Shown here piece by piece: positions 44,893-54,002 of a stretch of DNA of 64,000 bases. Origin of the DNA: an uncultured Bacteroidota bacterium (GTDB lineage: Bacteria; Bacteroidota; Bacteroidia; Chitinophagales; Chitinophagaceae). Location of the stretch: the NCBI GenBank assembly GCA_903837525.1, contig CAILUU010000054.1:18933-82932 (forward strand). Reading direction: 5' to 3'. Below the pieces are notes generated by a model that made no database searches, had not been told where the DNA came from, and saw nothing but the letters and a program-made list of their open reading frames with translations. The stretch's first letter is position 1. Each line of letters starts with the position of its first letter. The position numbers and the translations under genes were made by a program.

Positions 44893-45705
44893 ATGCTCTC
44901 AAAAATAAATACGGCTGTATCTTTCATTCAACATTTATATGCTCCCAAACCTCAAGTAGGGATAGTTTTAGGTAGTGGCTTGGGTAGTTTTACAAGCGAA
45001 ATAGTTGTAGAAAAAGAAATACTTTATAGCGATATTCCTCATTTTCCGATTAGTACGGTTGAAGGTCATAGTGGCAAACTTATTTTTGGTGAGTTGGGCG
45101 GAAAAAAAGTAGTGGCCATGGCTGGTCGTTTTCATTTTTACGAAGGCTACGGAACTGATGAAGTGGTTTTTCCTATTCGTGTGATGAAATTTTTGGGCAT
45201 AGAAACGTTGTTAGTTAGTAATGCTGCTGGTGGTACTAATAAACATTGGAAAGTAGGGGATTTAATGATTATTAAAGATCATATTAGTCAGTTTACACCC
45301 AACCCATTAGTGGGTAAAAATTTAACAGAATTCGGACCTCGTTTTCCAGACATGAGTGAGCCGTATAAAAAAGTGTTGATAGATAAGGCTAAACAAATTG
45401 CAGCAACAAAAAATATTTTTTTAAGAGAAGGCGTTTACTTTGGGGTAACTGGTCCTACGTTTGAAACAAGGGCCGAGTATAAAATGATTGAGCTACTTGG
45501 TGGCGATGCTGTTGGAATGAGTACTGTACAGGAGGTTATTGCAGCAGTACATATGGGATTGCCCGTTTTTGCTATGAGTGTAATTACCGATATTGGAATA
45601 AGAGATGAAGAGAACACGATTACACATGATGAAGTATTGCAAGCAGCTAAAGATGCAGAACCAAAGCTTACCTATATTTTTGCAGCGTTAATTGCACAAC
45701 TGTAA
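44893..45705 (+). CDS. punA: purine nucleoside phosphorylase (trimeric PNP-I type)
   Basis: Splits purine nucleosides by phosphate to free base and ribose-1-phosphate. It has 270 residues. Motifs: VGIVLGSGLGSFTSEI (phosphate loop), IPHFPISTVEGHSGKL, MAGRFHFYEGYG, LLVSNAAGGTN and GVYFGVTGPTFETRAEY with the purine-site Glu, then VGMSTVQEVIAAVHMG. The pattern is that of the trimeric mammalian-like class favouring guanosine/inosine. Alternative: methylthioadenosine phosphorylase of the same fold, less likely by the ETRAEY motif. Part of nucleoside salvage; no operon partner. Confidence 0.94.
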   Translation: MLSKINTAVSFIQHLYAPKPQVGIVLGSGLGSFTSEIVVEKEILYSDIPHFPISTVEGHSGKLIFGELGGKKVVAMAGRFHFYEGYGTDEVVFPIRVMKFLGIETLLVSNAAGGTNKHWKVGDLMIIKDHISQFTPNPLVGKNLTEFGPRFPDMSEPYKKVLIDKAKQIAATKNIFLREGVYFGVTGPTFETRAEYKMIELLGGDAVGMSTVQEVIAAVHMGLPVFAMSVITDIGIRDEENTITHDEVLQAAKDAEPKLTYIFAALIAQL

Positions 45706-45791
45706 TGGTAAATGGGCAACTTATATTTACAATTACACGTTGCTTTTGTCATGATAAGGAACGAAACATCTAATATAATATAACAAACCAG

Positions 45792-47804
45792 ATGAAGATT
45801 TTTATAAACCTGCTACTCTTTTTATTTGTTTGCAAATTGTCATTTGCTCAAATTGAAGGGGTAATGGGCAGAATAAAATCGACAACAGATGGTTTTAAAG
45901 GAGGAGAAACTAGCGAAAGAAAAGATAGTGCTGCCCTAGGATTTGAACGTAGGGATGATAGAAAAGATTCTCTCAATCTTACATTTAGAGTTTTAGATAG
46001 TATTCGAAACGGACGACTAGATTCGATTATCAACGATTTTGATCGTTATTTTTCTGTACCATCCTCATATATTTATTTGGGTAATAATGGAGCTGCTGCT
46101 AATTCGCTAATTTTTATACCCAATACCAAAGCAGGATGGGATGCAGGTTTCCACGCCTTTGATTTGTATAAATTTAAGATTGCTGACACCAGGTTTTATA
46201 AAACTAATCGACCTTACTCTCAACTAAGTTATCAATTAGCAAGTGGTCAAGAGCAAATGATAAAAGCATTTCATACGCAAAGCCCACGTCCCAATTGGAA
46301 TTTTGGTTTTGATTATAAGTTAATAAGTGCACCAGGTTTTTTTATTACACAAAACTCAAATCATAAAAGCTATCGTTTATTTAGTAATTATCAAGGCTTA
46401 CGAAAACGCTATGCTGCTTATGTAGTATTGCAAGGCAATAAAATTAAAAATTCTGAAAATGGCGGTATACAAAACGATTCATTATTAAATAATCCAAATA
46501 ACAAAGAAAGATTTAGTATACCTGTAAACTTAGGTAATGCAGCCAATTACAGCCCTAATCCTTTTAATACATCTGTAACTACGGGAAATATTTATAAAGA
46601 ATTTACTTTTTTTTACAGACATAGTTATGATATTGGTAAAAAAGATTCACTAGTTGTAAACGATAGTACAACAGATTATTTATTTTATCCAAAGCTTAGG
46701 TTACAACATACGTTTAGTTATAAAACCGATAATTATTTATTTAATGATTTTGCAGGCGATTCTATTGTATATAAAAATTGGTACGATACAACCTTATCAG
46801 CACTAACCGATACTGTTTTATTACAAGACAACTGGACAACAATTAGTAATGATTTTTCATTACTACAATTTCCGGATACAAAAAATGCAGCACAATTTAT
46901 TTTGGCAGGTGTACGGTTAGACAATATAAAAGGTGTATTTACAACAGGTACAAAAAAATTCTATAATATTTTAGTACATGGGGAGTATCGAAATAAAACA
47001 CGTAATCGTTTGTGGGATGTTTTATTAAAAGGAGAGTTTTATGTTAATGGATTGAATGCAGGCGACTACTCAGCCCAAGCCTATATTGGCCGATATTTAA
47101 ATAAAAAATTAGGCGATATAAAATTATTTTTTATTAATACAAGTCGTACCCCTTCTTTTATTTTCAATAGTTTATCTTCCTTTAATCTAGATAATAAATC
47201 ATACACCAAAAAAGAAAATATTATTTCTTTTGGTGCAACTACAACAAACCAATTTGTAACCTTGGCGTTTAAAAATCATTTACTAACAAACTATACTTAT
47301 TTTACTAATTATTATCAAGCTACACAAAGCAGCAAAATCATTAATTTGTTACAATTGTCTGCATCAAAAATAATTAAGCTAACTAAAAAATGGAATTGGT
47401 ATGTTGATTTTACTGTACAACAAACTGATAAATCTTCTCCAATAAAAGTACCATTGCTTTTTACTAGAAACAGGGTTGCTTACGAAGGTGTTTATTTTAA
47501 GAATTTAAATTTAAGCACGGGGTTAGAAGTTAGGTATTACACCCCATTTAAATCTAATAATTACTCACCAGTAATGGGCAGTTTTGTACCACAAGATACG
47601 GTTAACATAAAAAATTTACCCGATGTATCTGCTTTTATGCATTTTAGAATAAAAGCATTTACAGCCTTTATACGTACCGAAAATTTAAACACCTTAAGTT
47701 TTAAAAATGGTTTTGGTTTTATCAATAACAATTTTGCTGCTCCGCATTATCCAACACAAGGTTTTATGTTTAGGTTGGGTATATTGTGGGGCTTTGTAAA
47801 TTAG
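45792..47804 (+). CDS. putative outer-membrane porin (Bacteroidota type)
   Basis: A 670-residue outer-membrane beta-barrel with signal peptide KIFINLLLFLFVCKLSFAQ. It resembles the 'putative porin' family (PF14121-type) of Bacteroidota: LGNNGAAANSLIF, GWDAGFHAFDLYKF, RPYSQLSYQLASGQEQMIKA and FGFDYKLISAPGFF occur near the N-terminal third, followed by alternating amphipathic strands. The final strand ends in aromatic-rich RLGILWGFVN, suited to BAM recognition. Substrate unknown. It stands 86 bases after the phosphorylase gene on the same strand. Confidence 0.85.
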   Translation: MKIFINLLLFLFVCKLSFAQIEGVMGRIKSTTDGFKGGETSERKDSAALGFERRDDRKDSLNLTFRVLDSIRNGRLDSIINDFDRYFSVPSSYIYLGNNGAAANSLIFIPNTKAGWDAGFHAFDLYKFKIADTRFYKTNRPYSQLSYQLASGQEQMIKAFHTQSPRPNWNFGFDYKLISAPGFFITQNSNHKSYRLFSNYQGLRKRYAAYVVLQGNKIKNSENGGIQNDSLLNNPNNKERFSIPVNLGNAANYSPNPFNTSVTTGNIYKEFTFFYRHSYDIGKKDSLVVNDSTTDYLFYPKLRLQHTFSYKTDNYLFNDFAGDSIVYKNWYDTTLSALTDTVLLQDNWTTISNDFSLLQFPDTKNAAQFILAGVRLDNIKGVFTTGTKKFYNILVHGEYRNKTRNRLWDVLLKGEFYVNGLNAGDYSAQAYIGRYLNKKLGDIKLFFINTSRTPSFIFNSLSSFNLDNKSYTKKENIISFGATTTNQFVTLAFKNHLLTNYTYFTNYYQATQSSKIINLLQLSASKIIKLTKKWNWYVDFTVQQTDKSSPIKVPLLFTRNRVAYEGVYFKNLNLSTGLEVRYYTPFKSNNYSPVMGSFVPQDTVNIKNLPDVSAFMHFRIKAFTAFIRTENLNTLSFKNGFGFINNNFAAPHYPTQGFMFRLGILWGFVN

Positions 47805-47856
47805 CAACTAGCTGTTAAATTATTACCAAATTTAGAAGCATAAAAACGAACGTATG

Positions 47857-47896
47857 ATGTATTTAAATACATTCAATTAAATTTACTTTAAAGTAA
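47857..47896. promoter_or_regulatory. two perfect palindromes upstream of the TlpA-like gene
   Basis: ATGTATTTAAATACAT (47857-47872) and TTACTTTAAAGTAA (47883-47896) are each fully self-complementary. They lie 10 bases apart, 23-62 bases before the ATG at 47919. The layout resembles paired operators, but no regulator is known. Confidence 0.4.
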
Positions 47897-47918
47897 TTGC
47901 AAATAAATTACAAATCGT

Positions 47919-48395
47919 ATGAAAAAAATAATTGTAGCTTTTGTTTTAACGCTGTTTTCTGCATCACTTTTTGCTCAAGTCACTATTGGGCAAGAGGCTC
48001 CTGAAATAAGTTTGCCAAATGTAGCAGGTAATACAATAACCTTATCTTCATTAAAAGGCAAAATAGTGTTACTTGATTTTTGGACAAGTTGGTGTGGCCC
48101 ATGCCGAGCTGCCAACCCAGGTATAGTTAAGTTATATAAAAAGTATAAAGAACAAGGTTTTGAGGTATATGCAGTGTCATTAGATGAAAGTAAAAAGAAA
48201 TGGATTAATGCTATAAAAAGAGATAAACTTACCTACACGCAAGTAATTGATGTGAATGTGTGGGAATCTAGCGTAGCATTAAACTATGGAATTGAAGCAA
48301 TACCTACAAACTTTTTAATAGATAAAACGGGCAAAATTGTAGCTATTGATTTAGAGGGTGCAGCGTTAGAAAAAATGATAAAATCGTTACTTTGA
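47919..48395 (+). CDS. periplasmic TlpA/ResA-like thioredoxin
   Basis: A 158-residue exported thiol-disulfide protein. The signal peptide KKIIVAFVLTLFSASLFAQ is followed by the AhpC/TSA-like strand GQEAPEISLPNVAGNTITLS and the redox site WTSWCGPCRAANPG with Cys59 and Cys62. The cis-proline region is IEAIPTNFLIDKTG. Such proteins reduce disulfides in the periplasm, for example in cytochrome c maturation or envelope repair; exported MsrA in this window is a possible client. Its 3' end overlaps a convergent decayed gene by nine bases. Confidence 0.9.
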   Translation: MKKIIVAFVLTLFSASLFAQVTIGQEAPEISLPNVAGNTITLSSLKGKIVLLDFWTSWCGPCRAANPGIVKLYKKYKEQGFEVYAVSLDESKKKWINAIKRDKLTYTQVIDVNVWESSVALNYGIEAIPTNFLIDKTGKIVAIDLEGAALEKMIKSLL

Positions 48396-48691
48396 TTTTG
48401 TATTAAACCGTATTGACCCCCCTAAAGAAAAATACCAATTTGGAGCAGCTTTACTTATTCCAAATCCAGATGAAACATCTAACTTAATATTATCATTTAA
48501 AAAATAGCCTAAGCCTACATAGATAACATGCTGGGGGATTTCTTTTTTGTTAATAAAACCAAATGCATCTATGTAATCATACCATTTTTTACTAAGGGTA
48601 AACCCAGGAGCAAAAGTATAAATCCAAGTAGGGGCATTTGCAAAACCATGTCACTCTGCACCAATATTATAACCTAGCCCCAATGTTTTAC
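48387..48691 (-). pseudogene. C-terminal remnant of an outer-membrane barrel protein
   Basis: Read on the minus strand, a frame gives TLGLGYNIGAE, a TGA stop where a Trp is expected, then HGFANAPTWIYTFAPGF, KKWYDYIDAFGFINKKEIPQ, VIYVGLGYFLNDNIKLDVSS and ends NWYFSLGGSIRFNTKSK followed by a stop at 48387. Alternating strands and the terminal amphipathic strand are those of a transporter-like outer-membrane barrel. Only the last 100 or so residues remain and they have no start. It joins directly to the fragment 48692-48908. Confidence 0.7.
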
Positions 48692-48908
48692 TTAACTATC
48701 TTCAATTAATTTAAAATGCTCTTTAAATTTGGTAAACTTTTTTTTGCAAACCGGCATACAACTTTGCTAAACCTTCTAGCATAAAAAATGGAGTACGGGC
48801 ATTATTATTAAAAAGCCATAATGCAGGGTTCTTTTGCTTTTTTGCTTTATTAACTAGTATTTCTAGTTGTTGTACATGATTTGTAAATCTATTTAAACCG
48901 TTGTTCAT
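48692..48908 (-). pseudogene. N-terminal fragment of an unrecognised protein, frameshifted
   Basis: From the ATG at 48908 it reads NNGLNRFTNHVQQLEILVNK, later ARTPFFMLEGLAKLYAGLQK. An eight-A run then shifts frame: the current frame ends soon (VYQI), whereas the alternative frame continues KKFTKFKEHFKLIEDS. It is the third gene of a likely operon, starting nine bases after the ATP-grasp-like gene. It looks like the start of a longer alpha-helical protein cut off by a deletion. No family recognised. Confidence 0.6.
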
Positions 48909-48917
48909 ACTAATTTT

Positions 48918-50108
48918 TTATTGTTCAAAAAATGATACTGTTCCACCAACCCATTCTTTATCTTTATTATACCTTGTACCAATCATTTTGCCTTTGCTTA
49001 ATCTTGATAAATTATGCACTGCTATTGGTCTTGCCCAACCCTCTTTCCAAAAATAAAATAATCTAATTTCTCCTTTTGCTGGTATATCCATGGTTTCAAT
49101 TACATCTGCATAATTTACTTTTGTTTGTAGTATCCAATTCTCTGGGTCGGTTACAGCATCAATATCTGCTTTAGTAACATCAATAAGTACACCCATGCCG
49201 GCAAATGAAAATAGAGGTTTTAAAACATAATTTTCTAAATCAGTTGGCACTTGTTTTAGTTCATTTAAAAAATAGGTTTTTGGTACATAAGGGTGATGAA
49301 TAAAGGGCAAAGTGAATTTACTAATGCGGTAAAACCAATTAGGTTGTGGTACCCATTCTACATCGTATTCTTTTGTTAAATCTACTACCTCACCTATACC
49401 TTCATGCTTTTGTAAGTCATCAAAAATTAGCCGGTTGTATATTCTATTAACTGGGATTTTAACACCTTCTTTTTCATAAAATAATTTATTGCCTTCAGCA
49501 ATTATTTTAGTTAAGCAAACAGTACTAATACCAACTACTTGCTCGGTACATTTAAAATCTATTCTTGTTTTTTGTTGATTAGGAAAAATTTCTAATAAAA
49601 TAACATTTTCTGGTTTATGTTTTCCTAAAATAATTTCTTTTAAATCATTTAAATATGATTCTTTGGTATAGCCATTTAAATAGGGCGAAAAATTATTTGG
49701 CATATTAGCATACTCTGCAGTTAATTCGCTATGAAAAGCCTGAAATGCATATAGGGTAGGGAAGCCTTGCATTTCTATCAATTGTGGCTCTAGTTCCCCT
49801 GCTGCGTTATTGCAAATACCAAAGTCAAATACAATAAACTCTGCTTGTTTACTTTCGTTAGGTACTTTTATATTTTGGGGTATCCCTCTATCGGTTAAGG
49901 CAATAAATTTTTCATCAACAATTACATCAATAATACATTCGCAAGCGGCTAACATTTTATTCTTAAAATCTTTTGGAATAAAAATGGGCGTTTCTGCATT
50001 TCTAAAATCTAAATTGTTTGGGCTTAAGCTTTCTACTTTTTGTATATACGCAGCATACTTTTCTGGAGTAAAGGCTGTATTAAACTTTTCTCTTAATTCT
50101 TTTATCAT
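48918..50108 (-). CDS. ATP-grasp-like ligase of unknown substrate
   Basis: A 396-residue cytoplasmic protein. The C-terminal half has features of ATP-grasp ligases: NYVLKPLFSFAGMGVLIDV (ATP-binding lysine and glycine loop), NWILQTKVNYADVIETM, and GEIRLFYFW with Glu and Arg as metal and phosphate ligands. The N-terminal half (about 1-200) is helical with no known domain. ATP-grasp enzymes couple a carboxylate to an amine or thiol through an acyl-phosphate. It is preceded on the same strand by a class I glutamine amidotransferase (121-base gap), so an amide-forming or peptide-forming pathway is inferred. The exact family is unknown to me. Confidence 0.6.
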   Translation of the reverse strand: MIKELREKFNTAFTPEKYAAYIQKVESLSPNNLDFRNAETPIFIPKDFKNKMLAACECIIDVIVDEKFIALTDRGIPQNIKVPNESKQAEFIVFDFGICNNAAGELEPQLIEMQGFPTLYAFQAFHSELTAEYANMPNNFSPYLNGYTKESYLNDLKEIILGKHKPENVILLEIFPNQQKTRIDFKCTEQVVGISTVCLTKIIAEGNKLFYEKEGVKIPVNRIYNRLIFDDLQKHEGIGEVVDLTKEYDVEWVPQPNWFYRISKFTLPFIHHPYVPKTYFLNELKQVPTDLENYVLKPLFSFAGMGVLIDVTKADIDAVTDPENWILQTKVNYADVIETMDIPAKGEIRLFYFWKEGWARPIAVHNLSRLSKGKMIGTRYNKDKEWVGGTVSFFEQ

Positions 50109-50229
50109 TTTTAAAAAGGTAATATGTTTTGGAAAGTTACAAAAAAAGAGGTTGCGTTTTTCAACATGACTGAAACAGAAAGTTTGTGCTACTTGTGGTC
50201 GGGGAAAGTTTTTATGTAAAAAACTAAAC

Positions 50230-51075
50230 TTAAATTTCTACCAATGAAAATTCATTCACAACATTTTGTAAGAAGTTTGGTATGATATGTTTATAAGTCC
50301 ACATTATTTTCTCAGGGTCGTTTAACTGATCAATCATAGATTGCCATTTGTCTAAACCATAGTTTTTAATAACGGTCTCTTTCTTTTCAGCTGTTTTAAG
50401 GTGTAAACTCATACCAATTGCATCGGCCTCTGGATGAAATTGAGTTCCTATCATATTTTCGTTGAAACGCACAGCCATTAAGGCTCTTTCGTAGGGAACA
50501 TGTGGTCTTTCTTTTTCAATTGCTAAAATGGTTGCACCAAGTTGCTCTAAACGATTATGATTAGGTTCTATAACTTGATAGTCTCTACTATCTACCGAAT
50601 AAAAGGGGTTATTTAGTCCTTCAAAAACCAACTCTTCACCAGCGGCTTGCATTAAATGGATGGGAAAAATGCCAAATGCGGTGCTTTTTCGTTGGCAAAC
50701 TTGTGCAATTTCAAAATACCTGCAAGCCAATTGAAAAGAGTGGCAAATAAAAAATATTTTTTTCTTAATTCTATTTTCTACTTTGTTATTATATTTCTCA
50801 ACGCTCTCTATCCAGTTAAAAAATTTATTTTCCCAACTACTATCTTTACTAACCAAAGGGCTTCCAGGACCACCACTGCTTATATAAACATCATAACTTA
50901 AATTGGGTAAGTTTTCCTCTTTTCTAATTTCAAATTCATCCCATTCAACATCAATACGTGTGTTTTCAGCAAAATGATTTACCAATTCTCTAATACAACG
51001 CATACCTTGGTTTGGAAAACCATCGTACAAATCCAGTATAGCTATTCTTATAGATCTAGAACTATTATCACTCAT
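50230..51075 (-). CDS. class I glutamine amidotransferase-like protein
   Basis: A 281-residue protein of the GATase1 fold. It begins IRIAILDLYDGFPNQGMRCI, has the oxyanion-side SSGGPGSP, the nucleophile Cys111 in FFICHSFQLA (instead of the usual GxCxG), and the His of GTQFHPEAD (about residue 214). Such domains release ammonia from glutamine and pass it to a partner synthetase; here the next gene encodes an ATP-grasp-like ligase. The changed nucleophile elbow (CHS) leaves open a different hydrolase or binding role. A -7 box lies against the start codon, predicting a leaderless transcript. Confidence 0.8.
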   Translation of the reverse strand: MSDNSSRSIRIAILDLYDGFPNQGMRCIRELVNHFAENTRIDVEWDEFEIRKEENLPNLSYDVYISSGGPGSPLVSKDSSWENKFFNWIESVEKYNNKVENRIKKKIFFICHSFQLACRYFEIAQVCQRKSTAFGIFPIHLMQAAGEELVFEGLNNPFYSVDSRDYQVIEPNHNRLEQLGATILAIEKERPHVPYERALMAVRFNENMIGTQFHPEADAIGMSLHLKTAEKKETVIKNYGLDKWQSMIDQLNDPEKIMWTYKHIIPNFLQNVVNEFSLVEI

Positions 51076-51079
51076 CTAA

Positions 51080-51087
51080 CAAACTTA
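51080..51087 (-). promoter_or_regulatory. -7 box of the amidotransferase operon
   Basis: Minus strand TAAGTTTG matches TAnnTTTG; it ends five bases before the ATG at 51075, predicting a leader of about one base. No -33 TTTG is seen. Confidence 0.4.
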
Positions 51088-51151
51088 CAATTTAATAAAA
51101 AAATAGCCCTTTTTTGTGGATGCTTTTTATACCTATAGTGTTGATAAATAG

Positions 51152-53644
51152 TTATCGTATTAAAATAACTGTTCCTTTTTGTTCCACAATTGATCCATTT
51201 ACATCAACACCTTTTATTATCCATACATACGTACCTGCCAAGGCTGGTTGATTGTTAAATTTGCCATTCCATCCTTTTAGCCATTCTTGTGTTTGAAACA
51301 TCAATGTACCATATCTATCAAAAATTCTAAAATAATCTGTTGTGCGTATGCCCGACGGTATTGGCGTAAATAGTTCATTTAATCCATCGCCATTAGGGGA
51401 AAATGCATTTGGTAAATAATAGGTAGGCCCTACTAAGGCTCTTATAAAAACACCATCTATTGCAGAACACCCAATATCATCTGTAACTTTTACTTCAAAA
51501 TATTGATCATGCGTTAGCTTGGCAAAGGGCATGCGTATAAAAGGATTGTTTAGTGGTGCAGCAGGTGTCCATACAAAACCAACACCACCAGTAGCTTCTA
51601 GCTGATGAGGTTTATTAAACATAGCAATGGTATCGTTACCAGCAAATGCATTTACTTGGTCTCTCATGGTAATTTTTACACTATCTACCACAGTAAAATT
51701 ACAACCATAGTTATCCGTAACCGTTAGGTAAAAGTATCTTGTTGTGTCTGGATAAGCAATTGCATTGGCAGTATTATTTGGCACAGCTAAAGTAGATGGG
51801 GCCCAAGCATAATTTACGGAGCCACTTAAATTACTTGCACTACCTTTTAAGTAAGCAATGGTTTTGTAGCAAACTGTTGTATCTATTCCAGCATCTGGCA
51901 CTGGTTTGCGTTTTACATTAATCGTAATATTATCAGTACGGTTGCATAAGCCCCATTTAGCTACTACACTATAATTTAACGTATCAATAGGGGAGAAGAT
52001 GGGTGTTTTTGCGGTATCGTAATCTAATAAGGGGCGTATTCGATTCCATTTAAAGGTATCGGTTTCGGCATTTGTTTGCGTAAGCATAAGTACCGATTGA
52101 CCAATGCAAATGGTACTATCAGGCCCAAGTTCTAAACGCATCGTATCTAATAAGGTAATATTTACTGGAGCGTTTGTACGTATACAATTATTAGCATCTT
52201 TTATTTGTAAGCCACTGTATGTGCCTACTGGTAGATTACTAAATACATTGCTACCAACATAGGTAACACCACCATCTATAGAGTATTGGTAGGCAGGTCT
52301 GCCACCGCCTGCGGTTAACGTAATTTCACCAGTTTTGTTGGAGCAGTTGGTTTGTGTAGCAGCAGCGGTTAAGGTTAAAGCTGTTGGTTGAGTAATGGTA
52401 ACTGTGGTTCTGTTTGCACAGAAACTAGCAATTATTCTTGCAGTTACATTATAGGTGTTAGCTGACAAATTGGGAAAAAATGGAGATGATTGCCAATTTA
52501 TACCATCTATACTATATTCATATGCTCCACCTAGGGGGGTTAATACTGTTATTGAACCAGTATTTGTTCCATTACATAAAACATCTGTTTTTGTGGTAGT
52601 TGTTGTAAAAGGTGTAATTCGTTTATATCTTATGATTGTATCTGTTGCCTCTGTTTCTATTGTTGGATTATCGCATCTACCATAAAATGCTTTAACCACA
52701 TATTGCATACTGTCCTCTGGCTGACAAACTTGAGGGGTGAATGCTACATCTACTTGACCAGAACCGTTTGGTGTAAGTATTCCAGTAGCAATGGAAGTTC
52801 CATTTCTTTGTAGCTCAACTCTATTTAGTAAAGAAGTTGTTCCACTTGGAATAAAACGCCAACCTTCGTTAACGGCCGACCAAACAGTTGCATTTCTACC
52901 AGGCACATCAGTTGCTGTAGTACCATCTTTTTGAATACCTAAAATTGCTCTACCAGCATTAGTACTTGCACCACAAGCAATTACCTTATCCTTAATAAAA
53001 ATGTCAATTACACCTGTTCCTTCATGCAAAACAATTTGACTTGTATTTAGATTTGTTTCTGTTGGATTTACATCACAATTATAATAGGGGATTTTATAAA
53101 AGGTAATTACAAATTTTCTGCAAGGGGCAACTCCTAAAGTTTTATATTCAATAACTCTATCAGGAGGGTTTGTTGTGGTTGCATTCGCTGGATCTATATC
53201 ATGAAAAGGAGCCATAATTACATTTGAAGGGTAGGTAGCATTTGGAATAGTAACTCCTGCACCAACTACATAATTATTAAAGCCCCCTGCTAGTGCTATG
53301 TTGAAAGAGACTACGCCATTACTACCAACCACTAAACTGTTAAAATTTTGCCCATAAAAACAAAAAGTAAACGGAATGCTTATCGGAGGTGGATCGGTCC
53401 ATCTATCGTCTATATAACTTGAAAAAGCAGCTGGTCCACCAGTTAAAGCAAAAGGATTATAAGGAGTCGGAATTACTTGATAAGACTCTGTAGATTTTAT
53501 ATCTGGAACTTGAACATTTACATTAAAGCAAGCAATGGTACAGTCCATATCCAAATCTGGATTGGAATTAATATTTAAACAAGATTGTGCATTTACATTA
53601 ATTGTAAAAAACAAAATGGTCATAGCAAGTAAAATTCTTTTCAT
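51152..53644 (-). CDS. T9SS cargo protein with SprB-type repeats and type B sorting domain
   Basis: An 830-residue secreted protein. After the signal peptide (KRILLAMTILFFTINVNAQ) comes a nidogen-like region (FTFCFYGQNFNSLVVGSNG). Two SprB-like repeats follow (DVLCNGTNTGSITV..YEYSIDG, then TNCSNKTGEITLTAGGGRPA), and PKD/Ig-like segments with 'PDAGIDTTVCYKT'. The C-terminal gliding-motility-type domain contains YLPNAFSPNGDGLNELFTP, FDRYGTLMF and GWNGKFNNQPALAGTYVW. This is a type B signal for export through the type IX system and attachment or release at the surface. The role is probably adhesion or extracellular matrix. Confidence 0.9.
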   Translation of the reverse strand: MKRILLAMTILFFTINVNAQSCLNINSNPDLDMDCTIACFNVNVQVPDIKSTESYQVIPTPYNPFALTGGPAAFSSYIDDRWTDPPPISIPFTFCFYGQNFNSLVVGSNGVVSFNIALAGGFNNYVVGAGVTIPNATYPSNVIMAPFHDIDPANATTTNPPDRVIEYKTLGVAPCRKFVITFYKIPYYNCDVNPTETNLNTSQIVLHEGTGVIDIFIKDKVIACGASTNAGRAILGIQKDGTTATDVPGRNATVWSAVNEGWRFIPSGTTSLLNRVELQRNGTSIATGILTPNGSGQVDVAFTPQVCQPEDSMQYVVKAFYGRCDNPTIETEATDTIIRYKRITPFTTTTTKTDVLCNGTNTGSITVLTPLGGAYEYSIDGINWQSSPFFPNLSANTYNVTARIIASFCANRTTVTITQPTALTLTAAATQTNCSNKTGEITLTAGGGRPAYQYSIDGGVTYVGSNVFSNLPVGTYSGLQIKDANNCIRTNAPVNITLLDTMRLELGPDSTICIGQSVLMLTQTNAETDTFKWNRIRPLLDYDTAKTPIFSPIDTLNYSVVAKWGLCNRTDNITINVKRKPVPDAGIDTTVCYKTIAYLKGSASNLSGSVNYAWAPSTLAVPNNTANAIAYPDTTRYFYLTVTDNYGCNFTVVDSVKITMRDQVNAFAGNDTIAMFNKPHQLEATGGVGFVWTPAAPLNNPFIRMPFAKLTHDQYFEVKVTDDIGCSAIDGVFIRALVGPTYYLPNAFSPNGDGLNELFTPIPSGIRTTDYFRIFDRYGTLMFQTQEWLKGWNGKFNNQPALAGTYVWIIKGVDVNGSIVEQKGTVILIR

Positions 53645-54002
53645 TGCTGATATAGTTTTTATAAGTAACTAAAGATAACGATTTTTTAAAAAGATGCAAA
53701 ACCACCCTTTAAAAGAGTAGTTTAAATTAAAACTTTGGTTATTTCTGTATTAGTCTACATTAATAAAAAGCTCATCGATAGTTTTTATAACTTTTTATAC
53801 TGTGCAGTTTCATCGTTTTCTGTAGGAACAACTTCACCATTCATTTTTTGTGGGGTATCTCCAATGCAAGACATTTAGGAAAGAAATAATTGATTATTTT
53901 TCTGGGTTTCATATACACTCTTTTATTATCCATTGCTTAAACATTGAATACTAATTTAGTAATTATTTTTTTAAAATTAGGAAAAATGAATTCTACAGCT
54001 AG
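53645..54002. other. intergenic stretch with one possible small ORF
   Basis: In this 358-base gap I see no convincing gene. A minus-strand 29-codon ORF (53785-53874) encodes SCIGDTPQKMNGEVVPTEND and then ETAQYKKL. It could be a small peptide, or the tail of a lost lipoprotein or other gene. No promoter or terminator was recognised with it. Confidence 0.35.
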
